DNA from: Actinomadura rifamycini DSM 43936
GTDB lineage: Bacteria > Actinomycetota > Actinomycetes > Streptosporangiales > Streptosporangiaceae
DNA: 64,000 nucleotides
Assembly: GCF_000425065.1 (NCBI RefSeq)
Contig: NZ_AULB01000010.1
Coordinates: forward strand, 1 to 64,000
Direction of reading: 5' to 3'
Position 1 is the first letter of the stretch, and each line of letters begins with the position of its first letter. Below are positions 8,425 through 16,429 of the stretch, piece by piece. The translations under genes were made by a program, and so were the position numbers. Under the pieces are notes generated by a model. The model was given only the letters and a program-made list of their open reading frames with translations, was not told the DNA's origin and did not search any database.

Positions 8425-9783
8425 GTGGACAGGCGCATCTTCGGGCTAGAGAACGAGTACGGCGTCACTTGCACGTTCCGTGGGCAGCGTCGGCTGTCTC
8501 CGGATGAGGTGGCGCGTTATCTGTTCCGGCGGGTGGTGTCGTGGGGGCGCAGCAGCAATGTGTTCCTGCGGAACGGGGCGCGGCTGTATCTGGATGTGGG
8601 GAGTCATCCGGAGTACGCGACGCCGGAGTGCGACAGTGTCGTCGATCTCGTGACGCACGACAAGGCGGGGGAGCGGATCCTGGAGGGTCTGCAGGTGGAT
8701 GCGGAGCGGCGGTTGCGGGAGGAGGGCATCGCCGGCGACATCTACTTGTTCAAGAACAATACGGATTCGGCGGGGAACTCGTACGGCTGCCATGAGAACT
8801 ATCTGGTGGGTCGGCACGGGGAGTTCGGCCGGCTGGCGGATGTGCTGATTCCGTATCTGGTGACGCGGCAGATCATCTGTGGTGCGGGGAAGGTGCTGCA
8901 GACGCCGCGGGGTGCGGTGTATTGCGTGTCGCAGCGGGCGGAGCACATCTGGGAGGGTGTGTCGTCGGCGACGACGCGGTCGCGTCCGATCATCAATACG
9001 CGGGACGAGCCGCATGCGGATGCGGAGCGGTTCCGTCGGCTGCATGTGATCGTCGGTGACTCGAACATGAGCGAGGCGACGATGCTGCTGAAGGTCGGTG
9101 CGACCGACCTGGTGCTGCGGATGGTCGAGGCCGGTGTGGTGATGCGTGATCTGACGCTGGAGAACCCGATCCGGGCGATCCGGGAGGTCAGTCATGACAT
9201 GACGGGCCGGCGGAAGGTGCGGTTGGCGAACGGCCGGGAGGCGAGTTCGCTGGAGATCCAGAAGGAGTACTTCGTCAAGGCGCGGGATTTCGTGGACGCG
9301 CGGGGCGGTGACGCGACGGCGAAGCGGGTGCTGGATCTGTGGGAGCGGACGCTGCGGGCGGTGGAGACCGGTGATCTGGATCTGGTGTCGCGGGAGATCG
9401 ACTGGGTGATGAAGTACCAGCTGATCGAGCGGTACCGGCGGAAGTACGATCTGCCGTTGTCGTCGCCGCGGGTGGCGCAGCTGGATCTGACGTATCACGA
9501 TGTGCATCGTGATCGTGGTCTGTATTACCTGTTGGAGCGTCGCGGGGGTGCGGAGCGGGTCACGCGGGATCTGGACATCTTCGAGGCGAAGTCGGTTCCG
9601 CCGCAGACGACGCGGGCGCGGTTGCGGGGTGAGTTCATCCGCAAGGCGCAGGAGAAGCGTCGTGATTTCACGGTGGATTGGGTGCATTTGAAGTTGAACG
9701 ATCAGGCGCAGCGGACGGTGTTGTGCAAGGACCCGTTCCGGTCGGTGGACGAGCGGGTCGACAAGCTGATCGCCGGTATGTAG
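8425..9783 (+). CDS. pafA: Pup-protein ligase PafA
   Basis: Uses ATP to join the deamidated Pup C-terminus to a substrate lysine. It is 452 residues, starting [18 protein letters not shown], where the Glu of ENEYG is a metal/ATP ligand. [40 protein letters not shown] and the [18 protein letters not shown] segment parallel Dop, but the Dop-specific insertion is absent. The Asp of [11 protein letters not shown] corresponds to the proposed catalytic base. The GTG start is fixed by the -10 spacing and by family alignment at the N-terminus. Confidence 0.96.
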   Translation: MDRRIFGLENEYGVTCTFRGQRRLSPDEVARYLFRRVVSWGRSSNVFLRNGARLYLDVGSHPEYATPECDSVVDLVTHDKAGERILEGLQVDAERRLREEGIAGDIYLFKNNTDSAGNSYGCHENYLVGRHGEFGRLADVLIPYLVTRQIICGAGKVLQTPRGAVYCVSQRAEHIWEGVSSATTRSRPIINTRDEPHADAERFRRLHVIVGDSNMSEATMLLKVGATDLVLRMVEAGVVMRDLTLENPIRAIREVSHDMTGRRKVRLANGREASSLEIQKEYFVKARDFVDARGGDATAKRVLDLWERTLRAVETGDLDLVSREIDWVMKYQLIERYRRKYDLPLSSPRVAQLDLTYHDVHRDRGLYYLLERRGGAERVTRDLDIFEAKSVPPQTTRARLRGEFIRKAQEKRRDFTVDWVHLKLNDQAQRTVLCKDPFRSVDERVDKLIAGM

Positions 9784-9789
9784 CGGGTG

Positions 9790-9812
9790 CGTCCGGGGGT
9801 GTTCCCCGGACG
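9790..9812 (+). terminator. Terminator after pafA
   Basis: A 9-bp perfect stem (CGTCCGGGG with CCCCGGACG) and a 5-nt loop, 6 nt after the pafA stop. Confidence 0.7.
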
Positions 9813-9927
9813 GGCTCGTGGTGTGGCCGGGGGTGGTTCCGGCTGGCCGGGCGGGTCTGCGGGGGTGTGGAGGGGTGTGCTGCGGGTGTTGGGCGCGCCC
9901 GGGCCTACTGGCGGGTCACTTTGGCGG

Positions 9928-9933
9928 TAGGGT
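9928..9933 (+). promoter_or_regulatory. Candidate -10 box of the FKBP gene
   Basis: TAGGGT lies 40 nt before the ATG at 9974. The leader contains AAGGA at 9964-9968, 5 nt before the start. Confidence 0.4.
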
Positions 9934-9973
9934 GAGCGGCCAGCAGCGCTCGTCCCCCCCGTGAAGGACCCGT

Positions 9974-10912
9974 ATGCGCCGTCGTCGTCTCTCGGTCGTG
10001 TCCGCCGCCGTCGTGCTGTCCGTTCCGCTCGTGTTCGCGTCGTCGTGTTCGTTGTTCGGCGGCGGGGTGGACGTGTCGGTCAGCGGGGAGTTCGGGAAGG
10101 TTCCGGAGGTGGAGTTCCCGGACGGCGGTCCGGGGGATTCGCTGGCGGTGGAGACCCTCGAGGAGGGGGACGGGTCGGAGGCCCGGAAGGGCGATCTGGT
10201 GGTGGCCGATTATGTCGGTTACCGGTGGAACGATGATGAGCGCAAGCTCGTGGCGAGCAGTTACGCGGAGGGCGAGCCGGGGGTGTTCCCGACGGGGACG
10301 GTGGTCCCGGGGCTCGCGGAGGCGCTGGTGGGGGCGCGGCCGGGGGCGCGTGTGGTGGCGCGGATCCCGCCGGACAAGGGTTTCGGGGAGGACGGCGACG
10401 CCCGGCATCGGGTGGGGCCGGGTGACACGCTGGTGTACGTGCTGGACGTGCGGGGCGTGTACGGGAAGTCTGCGGCGGCGAAGGGGAAGGCGCTGGAGCA
10501 GCGGGATCCGCGGCTGCCGCGGGTCGGGGAGGCGGCGCCGGGGCAGGTGCCGGTGGTGACGATGCCGAAGGGTGCGGCGCCGGGGAAGCTGCAGGCGGTG
10601 ACGCTGGTGCAGGGCGAGGGCCCGGAGGTGAAGGGCGGGCAGCTGGCCGCGCTGCAGTACGCGGGGTATTTCTGGCGCAATGGGCAGGTGTTCAATTCGT
10701 CGTGGGGTGAGGGGCATCCGGCGGCGGTGACGATCGGGACCGGCGAGGTGGTGAAGGGCTGGGACGAGGCGCTGGTGGGGCGCCGGGTCGGCAGCCGGAT
10801 GCTGCTGGTGGTTCCGCCGTCGCTGGGTTACGGGAAGAAGGGGTTGTCGCAGTACGGGATCCGGGGCGACGACACGCTGGTGTTCGTGGTGGAGCTCCTC
10901 GGCGTCCACTGA
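9974..10912 (+). CDS. Two-domain FKBP-type peptidyl-prolyl isomerase, lipoprotein
   Basis: Predicted extracytoplasmic folding catalyst of 312 residues. An N-terminal signal with lipobox FASSC puts the lipidated Cys near residue 25. Two FKBP domains follow. The first (about 65-160) is degenerate. The second (about 215-312) keeps the core signature, with GYFWRNGQVFNSSW, VVKGWDEALVGRRVGSRMLLVVPP and the C-terminal DTLVFVVELLGV strand. It has its own promoter and a terminator behind it. FKBP genes near pafA recur in actinobacteria, but no role in pupylation is established. Confidence 0.9.
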   Translation: MRRRRLSVVSAAVVLSVPLVFASSCSLFGGGVDVSVSGEFGKVPEVEFPDGGPGDSLAVETLEEGDGSEARKGDLVVADYVGYRWNDDERKLVASSYAEGEPGVFPTGTVVPGLAEALVGARPGARVVARIPPDKGFGEDGDARHRVGPGDTLVYVLDVRGVYGKSAAAKGKALEQRDPRLPRVGEAAPGQVPVVTMPKGAAPGKLQAVTLVQGEGPEVKGGQLAALQYAGYFWRNGQVFNSSWGEGHPAAVTIGTGEVVKGWDEALVGRRVGSRMLLVVPPSLGYGKKGLSQYGIRGDDTLVFVVELLGVH

Positions 10913-10919
10913 GGGGTCG

Positions 10920-10961
10920 GGCGGCGTCCCGGGGCGGTGTCGGCCGTCCGGGGGCGCCGCC
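10920..10961 (+). terminator. Terminator after the FKBP gene
   Basis: GGCGGCG (10920-10926) pairs with CGCCGCC (10955-10961), with an additional CCCGG/CCGGG pairing inside. Confidence 0.5.
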
Positions 10962-10965
10962 GGTT

Positions 10966-10995
10966 TCTAAAATGCATGCCCGCTGTTCCTAGACT
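10966..10995 (+). promoter_or_regulatory. Promoter with TCTAAAA box, leaderless regulator gene
   Basis: TAGACT (10990-10995) lies 6 nt before the GTG at 11002. The -35 position is occupied by TCTAAAA (10966-10972), and the same heptamer recurs at 11734-11740 before the next gene. It is a candidate operator half-site for the regulator itself. Confidence 0.45.
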
Positions 10996-11001
10996 GGCGG
11001 G

Positions 11002-11754
11002 GTGGAGGACATCGACGCGATCGCGCTGCTGCAGGATCCGGTGCGGCGGCGGCTGTACGAGTTCGTTGCGGCGCGGGGCCGCGAGGTGGGTCGGAACGAG
11101 GCCGCGGAGGCGCTCGGGCTGGGGCGGACGCTGGCGGCGTTCCATTTGGACAAGCTGGTGGACGGGGGTCTGCTGGAGGCGGGGAGCCGCCGGTTGACGG
11201 GCCGTTCGGGGCCGGGCGCGGGGCGTCCGGCGAAGGTGTACCGGCGGTCGGCGGTGGAGCGCGGGGTGTCGGTGCCGGCGCGGGATTACGGGACGGCGGC
11301 GTCGCTGCTGGCGGAGGCCGCGGAGGCGGCGGGGCTGGACGGGGAGCTGCAGGAGGCGGCGCGGCGGCGGGGGCGTGCGCTGGCCGCGGCGGAGGGGCCG
11401 TGCGGTGATCTGGCGGGGTTGGAGCGGGTGCTGGCGCGGCGCGGCTATGAGCCGGTGCGTGTGGCGCCGGGTGGTGAGGATTCCGGGCGGGGCGATGGAG
11501 GCGAGTCCGCGGAGCCCGCGGGCGGGTGCGGGGCCGCTGGGGGCGGTGCGGGGGTCGTCCGGATGCGGAACTGCCCGTTCGGTGCGGTGGCGGAGGCGTT
11601 CCCGCCGCTGGTGTGCGGCATGAATGTGGCGTTGCTGGAGGGCATGGCGGAGGGGTCGCGGGGCGTGCGGGTGCGGATGGACGCGCGTCCGGGCTGGTGC
11701 TGCGCGGTGGCGGAGGAGGTGCCGCCCGCCCCCTCTAAAAACAATGAAGATTGA
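11002..11754 (+). CDS. ArsR-like winged-helix regulator with C-terminal cysteine cluster
   Basis: Predicted transcription factor of the COG2345 type, 250 residues. The N-terminal winged helix (about 1-75) contains DPVRRRLYEFV and a recognition region around NEAAEALGLGRTLAAFHLDKL. The C-terminal domain has cysteines at MRNCPFGAV (about 190), LVCGMN (about 208) and WCCAV (about 235), the pattern seen in SufR-like proteins that bind an iron-sulfur cluster. Metal or cluster sensing is therefore inferred. The GTG start follows a leaderless -10. DUF3291 lies just downstream. Confidence 0.8.
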   Translation: MEDIDAIALLQDPVRRRLYEFVAARGREVGRNEAAEALGLGRTLAAFHLDKLVDGGLLEAGSRRLTGRSGPGAGRPAKVYRRSAVERGVSVPARDYGTAASLLAEAAEAAGLDGELQEAARRRGRALAAAEGPCGDLAGLERVLARRGYEPVRVAPGGEDSGRGDGGESAEPAGGCGAAGGGAGVVRMRNCPFGAVAEAFPPLVCGMNVALLEGMAEGSRGVRVRMDARPGWCCAVAEEVPPAPSKNNED

Positions 11755-11756
11755 CA
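11734..11756 (+). promoter_or_regulatory. TCTAAAA box and -35 element before the DUF3291 gene
   Basis: A second TCTAAAA (11734-11740) is followed 10 bp later by TTGACA (11751-11756), at the end of the regulator gene. This suggests the regulator controls both itself and the DUF3291 gene. A matching -10 is not clear. Confidence 0.3.
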
Positions 11757-11786
11757 TAGAAGTGGGGGCCGTGGTGAGGTGATCCC

Positions 11787-12299
11787 ATGACGGACGATCA
11801 CCGCGCTCAGCGCACGCCTGCCCGCACCGAGGACCCGCGCCACCACCTCGCCCAGTTCAACGTGGCGACCATGCGCTTCCCACTGGACGACCCGCGCATG
11901 GCGGAGTTCGTGGAGATGCTCGACCCCGTGAACGCCCTCGCCGACACCGCGCCCGGGTTCGTCTGGCGGCTGGTGGAGGACGGGCAGCCGGACGCGACCC
12001 GGATGCGGCCCGCCGGCGACGACGTGATCGTCACGTTCTCGGTGTGGGAGTCGGCGGAGGCGCTGTGGGACTTCGTCTACCGGTCCGGGCACCTGGAGTC
12101 GATGCGGCGCCGCCGCGAGTGGTTCCTGCGGCACGCGGAGGCGCACCTGGTGCTGTGGTGGGTTCCCGCCGGGCACGTCCCGACGGTGGAGGAGGGGATG
12201 GAGCGGCTGGCGCTGCTGCGCGCGGAGGGCCCGTCCCCGCGCGCGTTCACGTTCGCGTCGCCGTTCACCGCCGAGGAGGCCGGGCTCGCGCCGGTGTGA
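11787..12299 (+). CDS. DUF3291 domain protein
   Basis: A 170-residue soluble protein with the DUF3291 hallmarks HHLAQFNVATMRFPLDDPRM at the N-terminus, then PGFVWRL, VTFSVWESAEALWDFVY and a His-rich stretch around HAEAHLVLWWVP. The fold is a ferredoxin-like dimeric alpha-beta barrel, related to monooxygenases that bind heme or flavin; the substrate is unknown. GAGGTGAT at 11776-11783 precedes the ATG. It probably depends on the preceding Cys-rich regulator. Confidence 0.8.
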   Translation: MTDDHRAQRTPARTEDPRHHLAQFNVATMRFPLDDPRMAEFVEMLDPVNALADTAPGFVWRLVEDGQPDATRMRPAGDDVIVTFSVWESAEALWDFVYRSGHLESMRRRREWFLRHAEAHLVLWWVPAGHVPTVEEGMERLALLRAEGPSPRAFTFASPFTAEEAGLAPV

Positions 12300-12378
12300 G
12301 CCCGCCCCCCCGGGCGGCGGCGAGGCGACGCGCGGGCCGCCCGGGGACGTCCGGGGGCGCGGCGGTCAGTCGCGGCGG

Positions 12379-13461
12379 TCAGTCGAGGAGGGCCGCGGTG
12401 TGGCGGCCCGCGGCGGCCGCGGTGAGGAAGTAGGCGAGGTCCTCGTCGAGGCGCCGGCCCATGGTGGACAGCCGGACGCCCCAGTCCCGCTCGGCGCCCG
12501 CGAGCGCGTCGCGCAGGCCGTCCACGGCGACGGGGACGAGCGCGTGCCGGTCGCCGAGCGGCGCGGCCTGCGCCGCGACGCGGGCGCCGAACTCGCCGCC
12601 CAGTTCGGGGACGGGGACGTCGGCGCGGGCGAGGGCGACCCGCCCGTAGGCGGTGAGGGAGTGGTGCGAGACGCCGATGTGGCGCTCCCGCCGGTCGCCC
12701 TCGCTGACCCGCAGCGACGCGACGGGCCGCCCGTCGAGGACGGACGCGGCGTTGACGGCCTCGCCCGCGGAGACGCCCGAGAACCCCCAGCGGGTGCCGG
12801 TGCCGAGGTTGCCCGGGCCCTGCGCGAGGACGATGGCCTCGGCGTCCAGCACGAGCCGCGCCGCGAGGAGCCCGGTGTGGACGGTGACGGCCTCGAGGTC
12901 GCCGCCGAACGCCTGCCCGACCGTGACGGTGGCCGCGAGGGCGCCCGCGTCCTTCAGCCGCGCGATCGACATGGAGAACCAGGACGGCAGCGCGCCCCCG
13001 TCCGGCATGACGTACACGACCCGCGTCCCCGGCCGGGCGGCGAGGAGCCCGGCGAGGATCGGCGGCAGCGCGGAGTGCAGGTCGGCGACGACGACGGGCG
13101 CGCCGCCGAGGGAGTCGGCGTCGCGCAGCACGTCGTGGTGGGGGGAGTCCTGCTCGTCGGCGCCGAGGACGGTGGCCTGCAGCGGGGTGTAGCGGGCCTT
13201 GACGAGGTGGCCGGGGCCGGACGGGTCGGGCGGGAGCCGGTCGGGGACCGCGACGACCATCGCGTAGCCGCCGGTGCCGAGGCCCATCGCCAAGGCCGTA
13301 GTGTTGAGCAGGACGGTGTCGCCGGGTTCGGGGCGCCCCACCAGCGCGGGATACGCCAGGGCGCGGTGCGCGCCGTCGCCCCCGATCTCGACGTCGAGTT
13401 CGACCGCCCCCGGCCATTCGCGTCGGATGCCCTCAACTGTGCCTTTACGCCATCGGATCAC
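12379..13461 (-). CDS. DUF3866 family protein
   Basis: Conserved actinobacterial protein of 360 residues with no known activity. It shows an N-terminal beta-rich part (RWRKGTVEGI...ALAYPALVGRP.PGDTVLLNTTAL) and Gly-rich motifs such as AQGPGNLGTGTRWGFSG and VSHHSLTAYGRVALARADVPVP. The GTG at 13461 is preferred over more distal starts: a -10 TACCGT (minus strand, 13475-13470) lies 8 nt upstream and homologues begin at VIRWR. It is divergent from pafB, a pairing common in actinobacteria. It is convergent with the DUF3291 gene, and a 12-nt direct repeat (GGCGGTCAGTCG) sits around its stop. Confidence 0.75.
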   Translation of the reverse strand: MIRWRKGTVEGIRREWPGAVELDVEIGGDGAHRALAYPALVGRPEPGDTVLLNTTALAMGLGTGGYAMVVAVPDRLPPDPSGPGHLVKARYTPLQATVLGADEQDSPHHDVLRDADSLGGAPVVVADLHSALPPILAGLLAARPGTRVVYVMPDGGALPSWFSMSIARLKDAGALAATVTVGQAFGGDLEAVTVHTGLLAARLVLDAEAIVLAQGPGNLGTGTRWGFSGVSAGEAVNAASVLDGRPVASLRVSEGDRRERHIGVSHHSLTAYGRVALARADVPVPELGGEFGARVAAQAAPLGDRHALVPVAVDGLRDALAGAERDWGVRLSTMGRRLDEDLAYFLTAAAAGRHTAALLD

Positions 13462-13469
13462 ACTGGGAA

Positions 13470-13475
13470 ACGGTA
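13470..13475 (-). promoter_or_regulatory. -10 box of the DUF3866 gene, leaderless arrangement
   Basis: On the minus strand TACCGT is followed by 8 nt and then the GTG start, without a ribosome binding site. Confidence 0.45.
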
Positions 13476-13559
13476 GCGTCCTCTGGTGACGGGCGTGGGG
13501 GCGTTCGGACCCGTGCACGGGGGTCCCGGGGCTTCACGGAGCGAAGAGGTGGTGGCGAA

Positions 13560-14579
13560 GTGTCGCGGCGCAAGACCGAGCGCCTGCTGAATCTGGTGGT
13601 CTGCCTGCTCGCCACCCGGCGCTATCTGACCGCGGAGCAGATCCGCCGGGCGGTGCCGGGGTATCCGGACTCCGACGAGGCGTTCAAGCGGATGTTCGAG
13701 CGCGACAAGGAGGAGTTGCGCGAGCTGGGCGTTCCGCTGGAGGTCGGCAGCGACCTGCAGGGCGGGGGCGGCGAGGAGATCGGGTACCGGATCCCGCCGC
13801 AGGACTACGAGCTGCCCGACGTGCACCTGACGCCGGACGAGGCGGCGGTGCTGGGCCTGGCGGCCCGGGTGTGGCAGCGGGCGAGCCTGGCGGAGGCGGC
13901 GTCGGGGGCGCTGCTGAAGCTGCGGGCGGCGGGCGTGGAGACCGACGCGTCGGCCGCCGTCGGGATCGAGCCGCGCGTGGACACCGGCGAACCGGCGTTC
14001 CCCGCCCTGTGGGAGGCGGTTCGGGACCGGCGGCCGGTCGCGTTCGACTACCGGGCGATCGGGCGGACGTCGGTGACGCGCCGCCACCTGGAGCCGTGGG
14101 GCGTCGTCAGCCGGCGGGGCCGCTGGTACGTGGTCGGGTTCGACCGGGACCGCGACGAGGAGCGGGTGTTCCGGCTGAGCCGCATCGACGGGGAGGTCGC
14201 CGCGGACGGCCCGGCCGGGTCGGTGACGGTCCCGGACGGCGTCGACGTGCGGCGCCTCGCGTTCGACCGCGGCGAGCCGGTCACCGAGCCGCGCCCGGCG
14301 ACGGTGCGGCTGCGGGCGGGCGCCGCGCAGGGCCCGCGCCGGTGGGCGCGCGACGTCCGCCCCTCCGGCGACGGCGCGTGGGACGAGGCCGTCCTGACGT
14401 TCCGGGACGTGGAGCGGTTCGCGCCGTACCTGGCGCGGTTCGCCGACGACCTGGTCGTGCTGGACCCGCCCGACCTGCGCGACGCGGTGATCCAGCAGCT
14501 GAAGTCGGCGCTGGCCGCCGGGGAACCGGGCCCGGCCGGCGGCGCCGGGACCGAGGACGGGACGGTGCACGCGCGATGA
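13560..14579 (+). CDS. pafB: WYL-domain DNA-damage regulator PafB
   Basis: Half of the PafBC transcription activator, which in mycobacteria drives the LexA/RecA-independent mitomycin response and proteasome gene expression. It is 339 residues: a winged-helix N-terminus (about 1-75, LLNLVVCLLATRRYLTAEQI), a WYL domain (about 140-225, with WGVVSRRGRWYVVGFDRDRDEERVFRLSRI) and a WCX C-terminal extension ending VIQQLKSAL. The GTG start has only a weak purine stretch upstream. Its stop overlaps the pafC ATG by 4 nt (ATGA), so the two are translationally coupled. Confidence 0.92.
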   Translation: MSRRKTERLLNLVVCLLATRRYLTAEQIRRAVPGYPDSDEAFKRMFERDKEELRELGVPLEVGSDLQGGGGEEIGYRIPPQDYELPDVHLTPDEAAVLGLAARVWQRASLAEAASGALLKLRAAGVETDASAAVGIEPRVDTGEPAFPALWEAVRDRRPVAFDYRAIGRTSVTRRHLEPWGVVSRRGRWYVVGFDRDRDEERVFRLSRIDGEVAADGPAGSVTVPDGVDVRRLAFDRGEPVTEPRPATVRLRAGAAQGPRRWARDVRPSGDGAWDEAVLTFRDVERFAPYLARFADDLVVLDPPDLRDAVIQQLKSALAAGEPGPAGGAGTEDGTVHAR

Positions 14580-15649
14580 CCACGAACACCCCGAAGACCG
14601 CGAACGCCCCGAAGACCGCGAACGCCGCGAGACCGTCCAAGACCTCCCGGTCGGCGGCGAAGCAGGCGGCGGCGTCGACCGGGCGGCTCGCGCGGCTGCT
14701 CGCGCTCGTCCCGTACGTCGTCAACCGCGACACCGTCGCCCTGGAGGAGGCCGCGGCCGCGTTCGGGGTGACCGAGAAGCAGCTGATCGACGACCTGAAC
14801 CTGCTGTGGTGCGTGGAGCTGCGCGCGCCCGACCCGTACTGCCCGATCGACCTGTCCTACGAGGGCGGGGAGATCACCGTCGCCGAGGCCGAGTCGATCG
14901 CGCGGCCGCTGCGGCTGAAGGTCGACGAGGCCAGCGCGCTGCTGGTGGCGCTGCGGATGCTCGCCGAGATCCCCGACCTGCACGACCGCGACGCCCTCAG
15001 CCGCGTCATCGCGAAGCTCGAGACCGCCGCGGGCGCGGCGGCCGTGCCGAGCGCGCAGGTCGCGGTCGAGGTCGACGCCCGGGACGTCGCCGCGGGCGGC
15101 GGCCCCGGCGCCCGCACCGTCCTCGGGACGCTGCGGGACGCCGTCGCGGCGCGGCGCCGCGTGCACCTGGCGTACTACGTGCCGGCGCGCGACGAGAACA
15201 CCGAGCGGGACGTCGACCCGATGCGGCTGCTGGTGGTGGAGGGCAACACCTACCTGGAGGGCTGGTGCCGCCGCGCGGAGGCGGTCCGGCTGTTCAAGCT
15301 CGACCGCGTCACCGGCCTGGAGGTGCTGGACGAGCCCGCCGAGGTGCCCGACCACGCCGAGCCGATCGACGTCGACGCCGGGCTGTTCCGGCCGTCCCCG
15401 CAGGACGTGCGGGTGACGCTGGAGCTGACGCCCCGCGGCCGCTGGGTCGCCGACTACTACCCGTGCGAGAGCGTCGAGGAGCTGGGGGAGGGGCGGCTGC
15501 GGGTGGTGCTGCCGACGCCCGACACCCGCTGGGTGCGGGGCCTGGCGCTGCGGCTCGGCGACCAGGGGCGCGTCGTGGCGCCCGCGTCGGTCGCCGACGG
15601 CGTCCGCGACGACGCCGCCCGCGCCCTCGCCCTGTACGGCCTGGGCTGA
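14576..15649 (+). CDS. pafC: WYL-domain DNA-damage regulator PafC
   Basis: Partner of PafB, 357 residues with the same wHTH-WYL-WCX plan. RLARLLALVPYVVNR and the FGVTEKQLIDDLNLLW helix form the winged helix. The WYL core is at about 190-260 (RRVHLAYYVPAR, LLVVEGNTYLEGWCRRAEAVRLFKLDRV), and the C-terminal WCX domain is around RWVADYYPCESVEEL. The first 30 residues are a low-complexity Thr/Lys/Ala/Asn tail encoded by two identical 18-bp units. It starts inside the pafB stop codon. Confidence 0.92.
   Translation: MTTNTPKTANAPKTANAARPSKTSRSAAKQAAASTGRLARLLALVPYVVNRDTVALEEAAAAFGVTEKQLIDDLNLLWCVELRAPDPYCPIDLSYEGGEITVAEAESIARPLRLKVDEASALLVALRMLAEIPDLHDRDALSRVIAKLETAAGAAAVPSAQVAVEVDARDVAAGGGPGARTVLGTLRDAVAARRRVHLAYYVPARDENTERDVDPMRLLVVEGNTYLEGWCRRAEAVRLFKLDRVTGLEVLDEPAEVPDHAEPIDVDAGLFRPSPQDVRVTLELTPRGRWVADYYPCESVEELGEGRLRVVLPTPDTRWVRGLALRLGDQGRVVAPASVADGVRDDAARALALYGLG
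14589..14624 (+). repeat. Two tandem 18-bp units in the pafC 5' end
   Basis: CCCCGAAGACCGCGAACG occurs twice with no mismatch and encodes TPKTAN then APKTAN. Being a multiple of three, its copy number could vary without breaking pafC. Confidence 0.8.
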
Positions 15650-15734
15650 CCCGCCCGGAACGGCCCCGGGCCCGCGCGGCGGGGCGGGGCCGCCGTCCGG
15701 CCGGGCCGGTGCTGAAGGTCGCGCCGGTATCGGC

Positions 15735-15740
15735 TACCGT
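15735..15740 (+). promoter_or_regulatory. -10 box, leaderless arrangement
   Basis: TACCGT lies 7 nt before the GTG at 15748 with no ribosome binding site between. The -35 is weak. Confidence 0.4.
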
Positions 15741-15747
15741 GGCGGGC

Positions 15748-15969
15748 GTGGCGTGGGTAGCGGTTTCGGTGACGGCGGGCTTCGTCGGCTTGGCCGTGCT
15801 CGCCTACTGCGCGTTCAAGGTGTACTTGGGCGTGCGGCGGTTCGGACGTGAACTCGAGCGCACAAGATCACGGCTGGCGCCGAAACAGTCGGCGCTCAGG
15901 GATGAACTCTCTCGACTCGAGGGATCTCGGGCGCCACAAGCGCGCGAAGACGGCGTACGATCGTCGTGA
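15748..15969 (+). CDS. Small single-pass membrane protein between pafC and tatA
   Basis: Not recognised as a named family. The 73 residues comprise one N-terminal membrane segment (about 3-26, VAVSVTAGFVGLAVLAYCAF) and a cytoplasmic basic, amphipathic stretch. That stretch, RRFGRELERTRSRLAPKQSALRDELSRLE in pieces, could form a coiled coil. The start was chosen from the -10 spacing; longer in-frame versions begin in sequence with no membrane signal. It lies 25 nt before tatA, so may be co-expressed with the Tat genes. Confidence 0.65.
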   Translation: MAWVAVSVTAGFVGLAVLAYCAFKVYLGVRRFGRELERTRSRLAPKQSALRDELSRLEGSRAPQAREDGVRSS

Positions 15970-15994
15970 GGACCCCTGCTGAAGAGGATTTGTC

Positions 15995-16306
15995 ATGGCT
16001 GGACTTGGCACGACCGAAATTCTGATCATCCTGGCGGTCGTACTGCTGCTGTTCGGGTCGGCGAAACTGCCGCAGCTCGCCCGCTCGCTGGGCAAGTCCG
16101 CCCGGATCCTGAAGGCCGAGACCAAGGGCCTGCACGACGACGATGACGGCGACGACACCCGCAAGGCGCAGGCGTCGCAGCAGCAGGACGCCCCCGCTGA
16201 GGCGCCCGGCGCGCAGCAGAACGCGCGCGGCCCGCAGGCGCTCGCGTCCGGTGAGCCGCTCCAGGGCGTTCCGGTTTCGGACCCGGGCCAGGCCCGCAAG
16301 CACTGA
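15995..16306 (+). CDS. tatA: Sec-independent translocase subunit TatA
   Basis: Pore-forming component of twin-arginine export. It is 103 residues, starting MAGLGTTEILIILAVVLLLFG, the typical short membrane helix. The FG hinge is followed by the amphipathic helix SAKLPQLARSLGKSARILKAE and an acidic stretch (DDDDGDD). The C-terminal tail is Gln/Ala/Pro-rich and disordered. AGAGGA precedes the ATG by about 7 nt. It is followed by tatC; no tatB is seen here. Confidence 0.95.
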   Translation: MAGLGTTEILIILAVVLLLFGSAKLPQLARSLGKSARILKAETKGLHDDDDGDDTRKAQASQQQDAPAEAPGAQQNARGPQALASGEPLQGVPVSDPGQARKH

Positions 16307-16429
16307 TCCGGCGGCGCACCGCACCGCGGCACCGCCCGCGGCGCGCCGCCCCGCCCGCGGCGGTCCCCGCCCTCCCGCCGAGGGCCGCCGCCGCGTCGAC
16401 CCCCGGACCGAAATCGAGCCCGAAAGCCG

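Noticed and set aside
8425..9783. PafA as a second Dop
   Set aside because: It lacks the charged insertion specific to Dop after the first motif and aligns with PafA features.
12361..12387. GGCGGTCAGTCG direct repeat at the DUF3866 stop as a CRISPR-like unit
   Set aside because: Only two adjacent copies, with no spacers and no cas genes; it is a local duplication.
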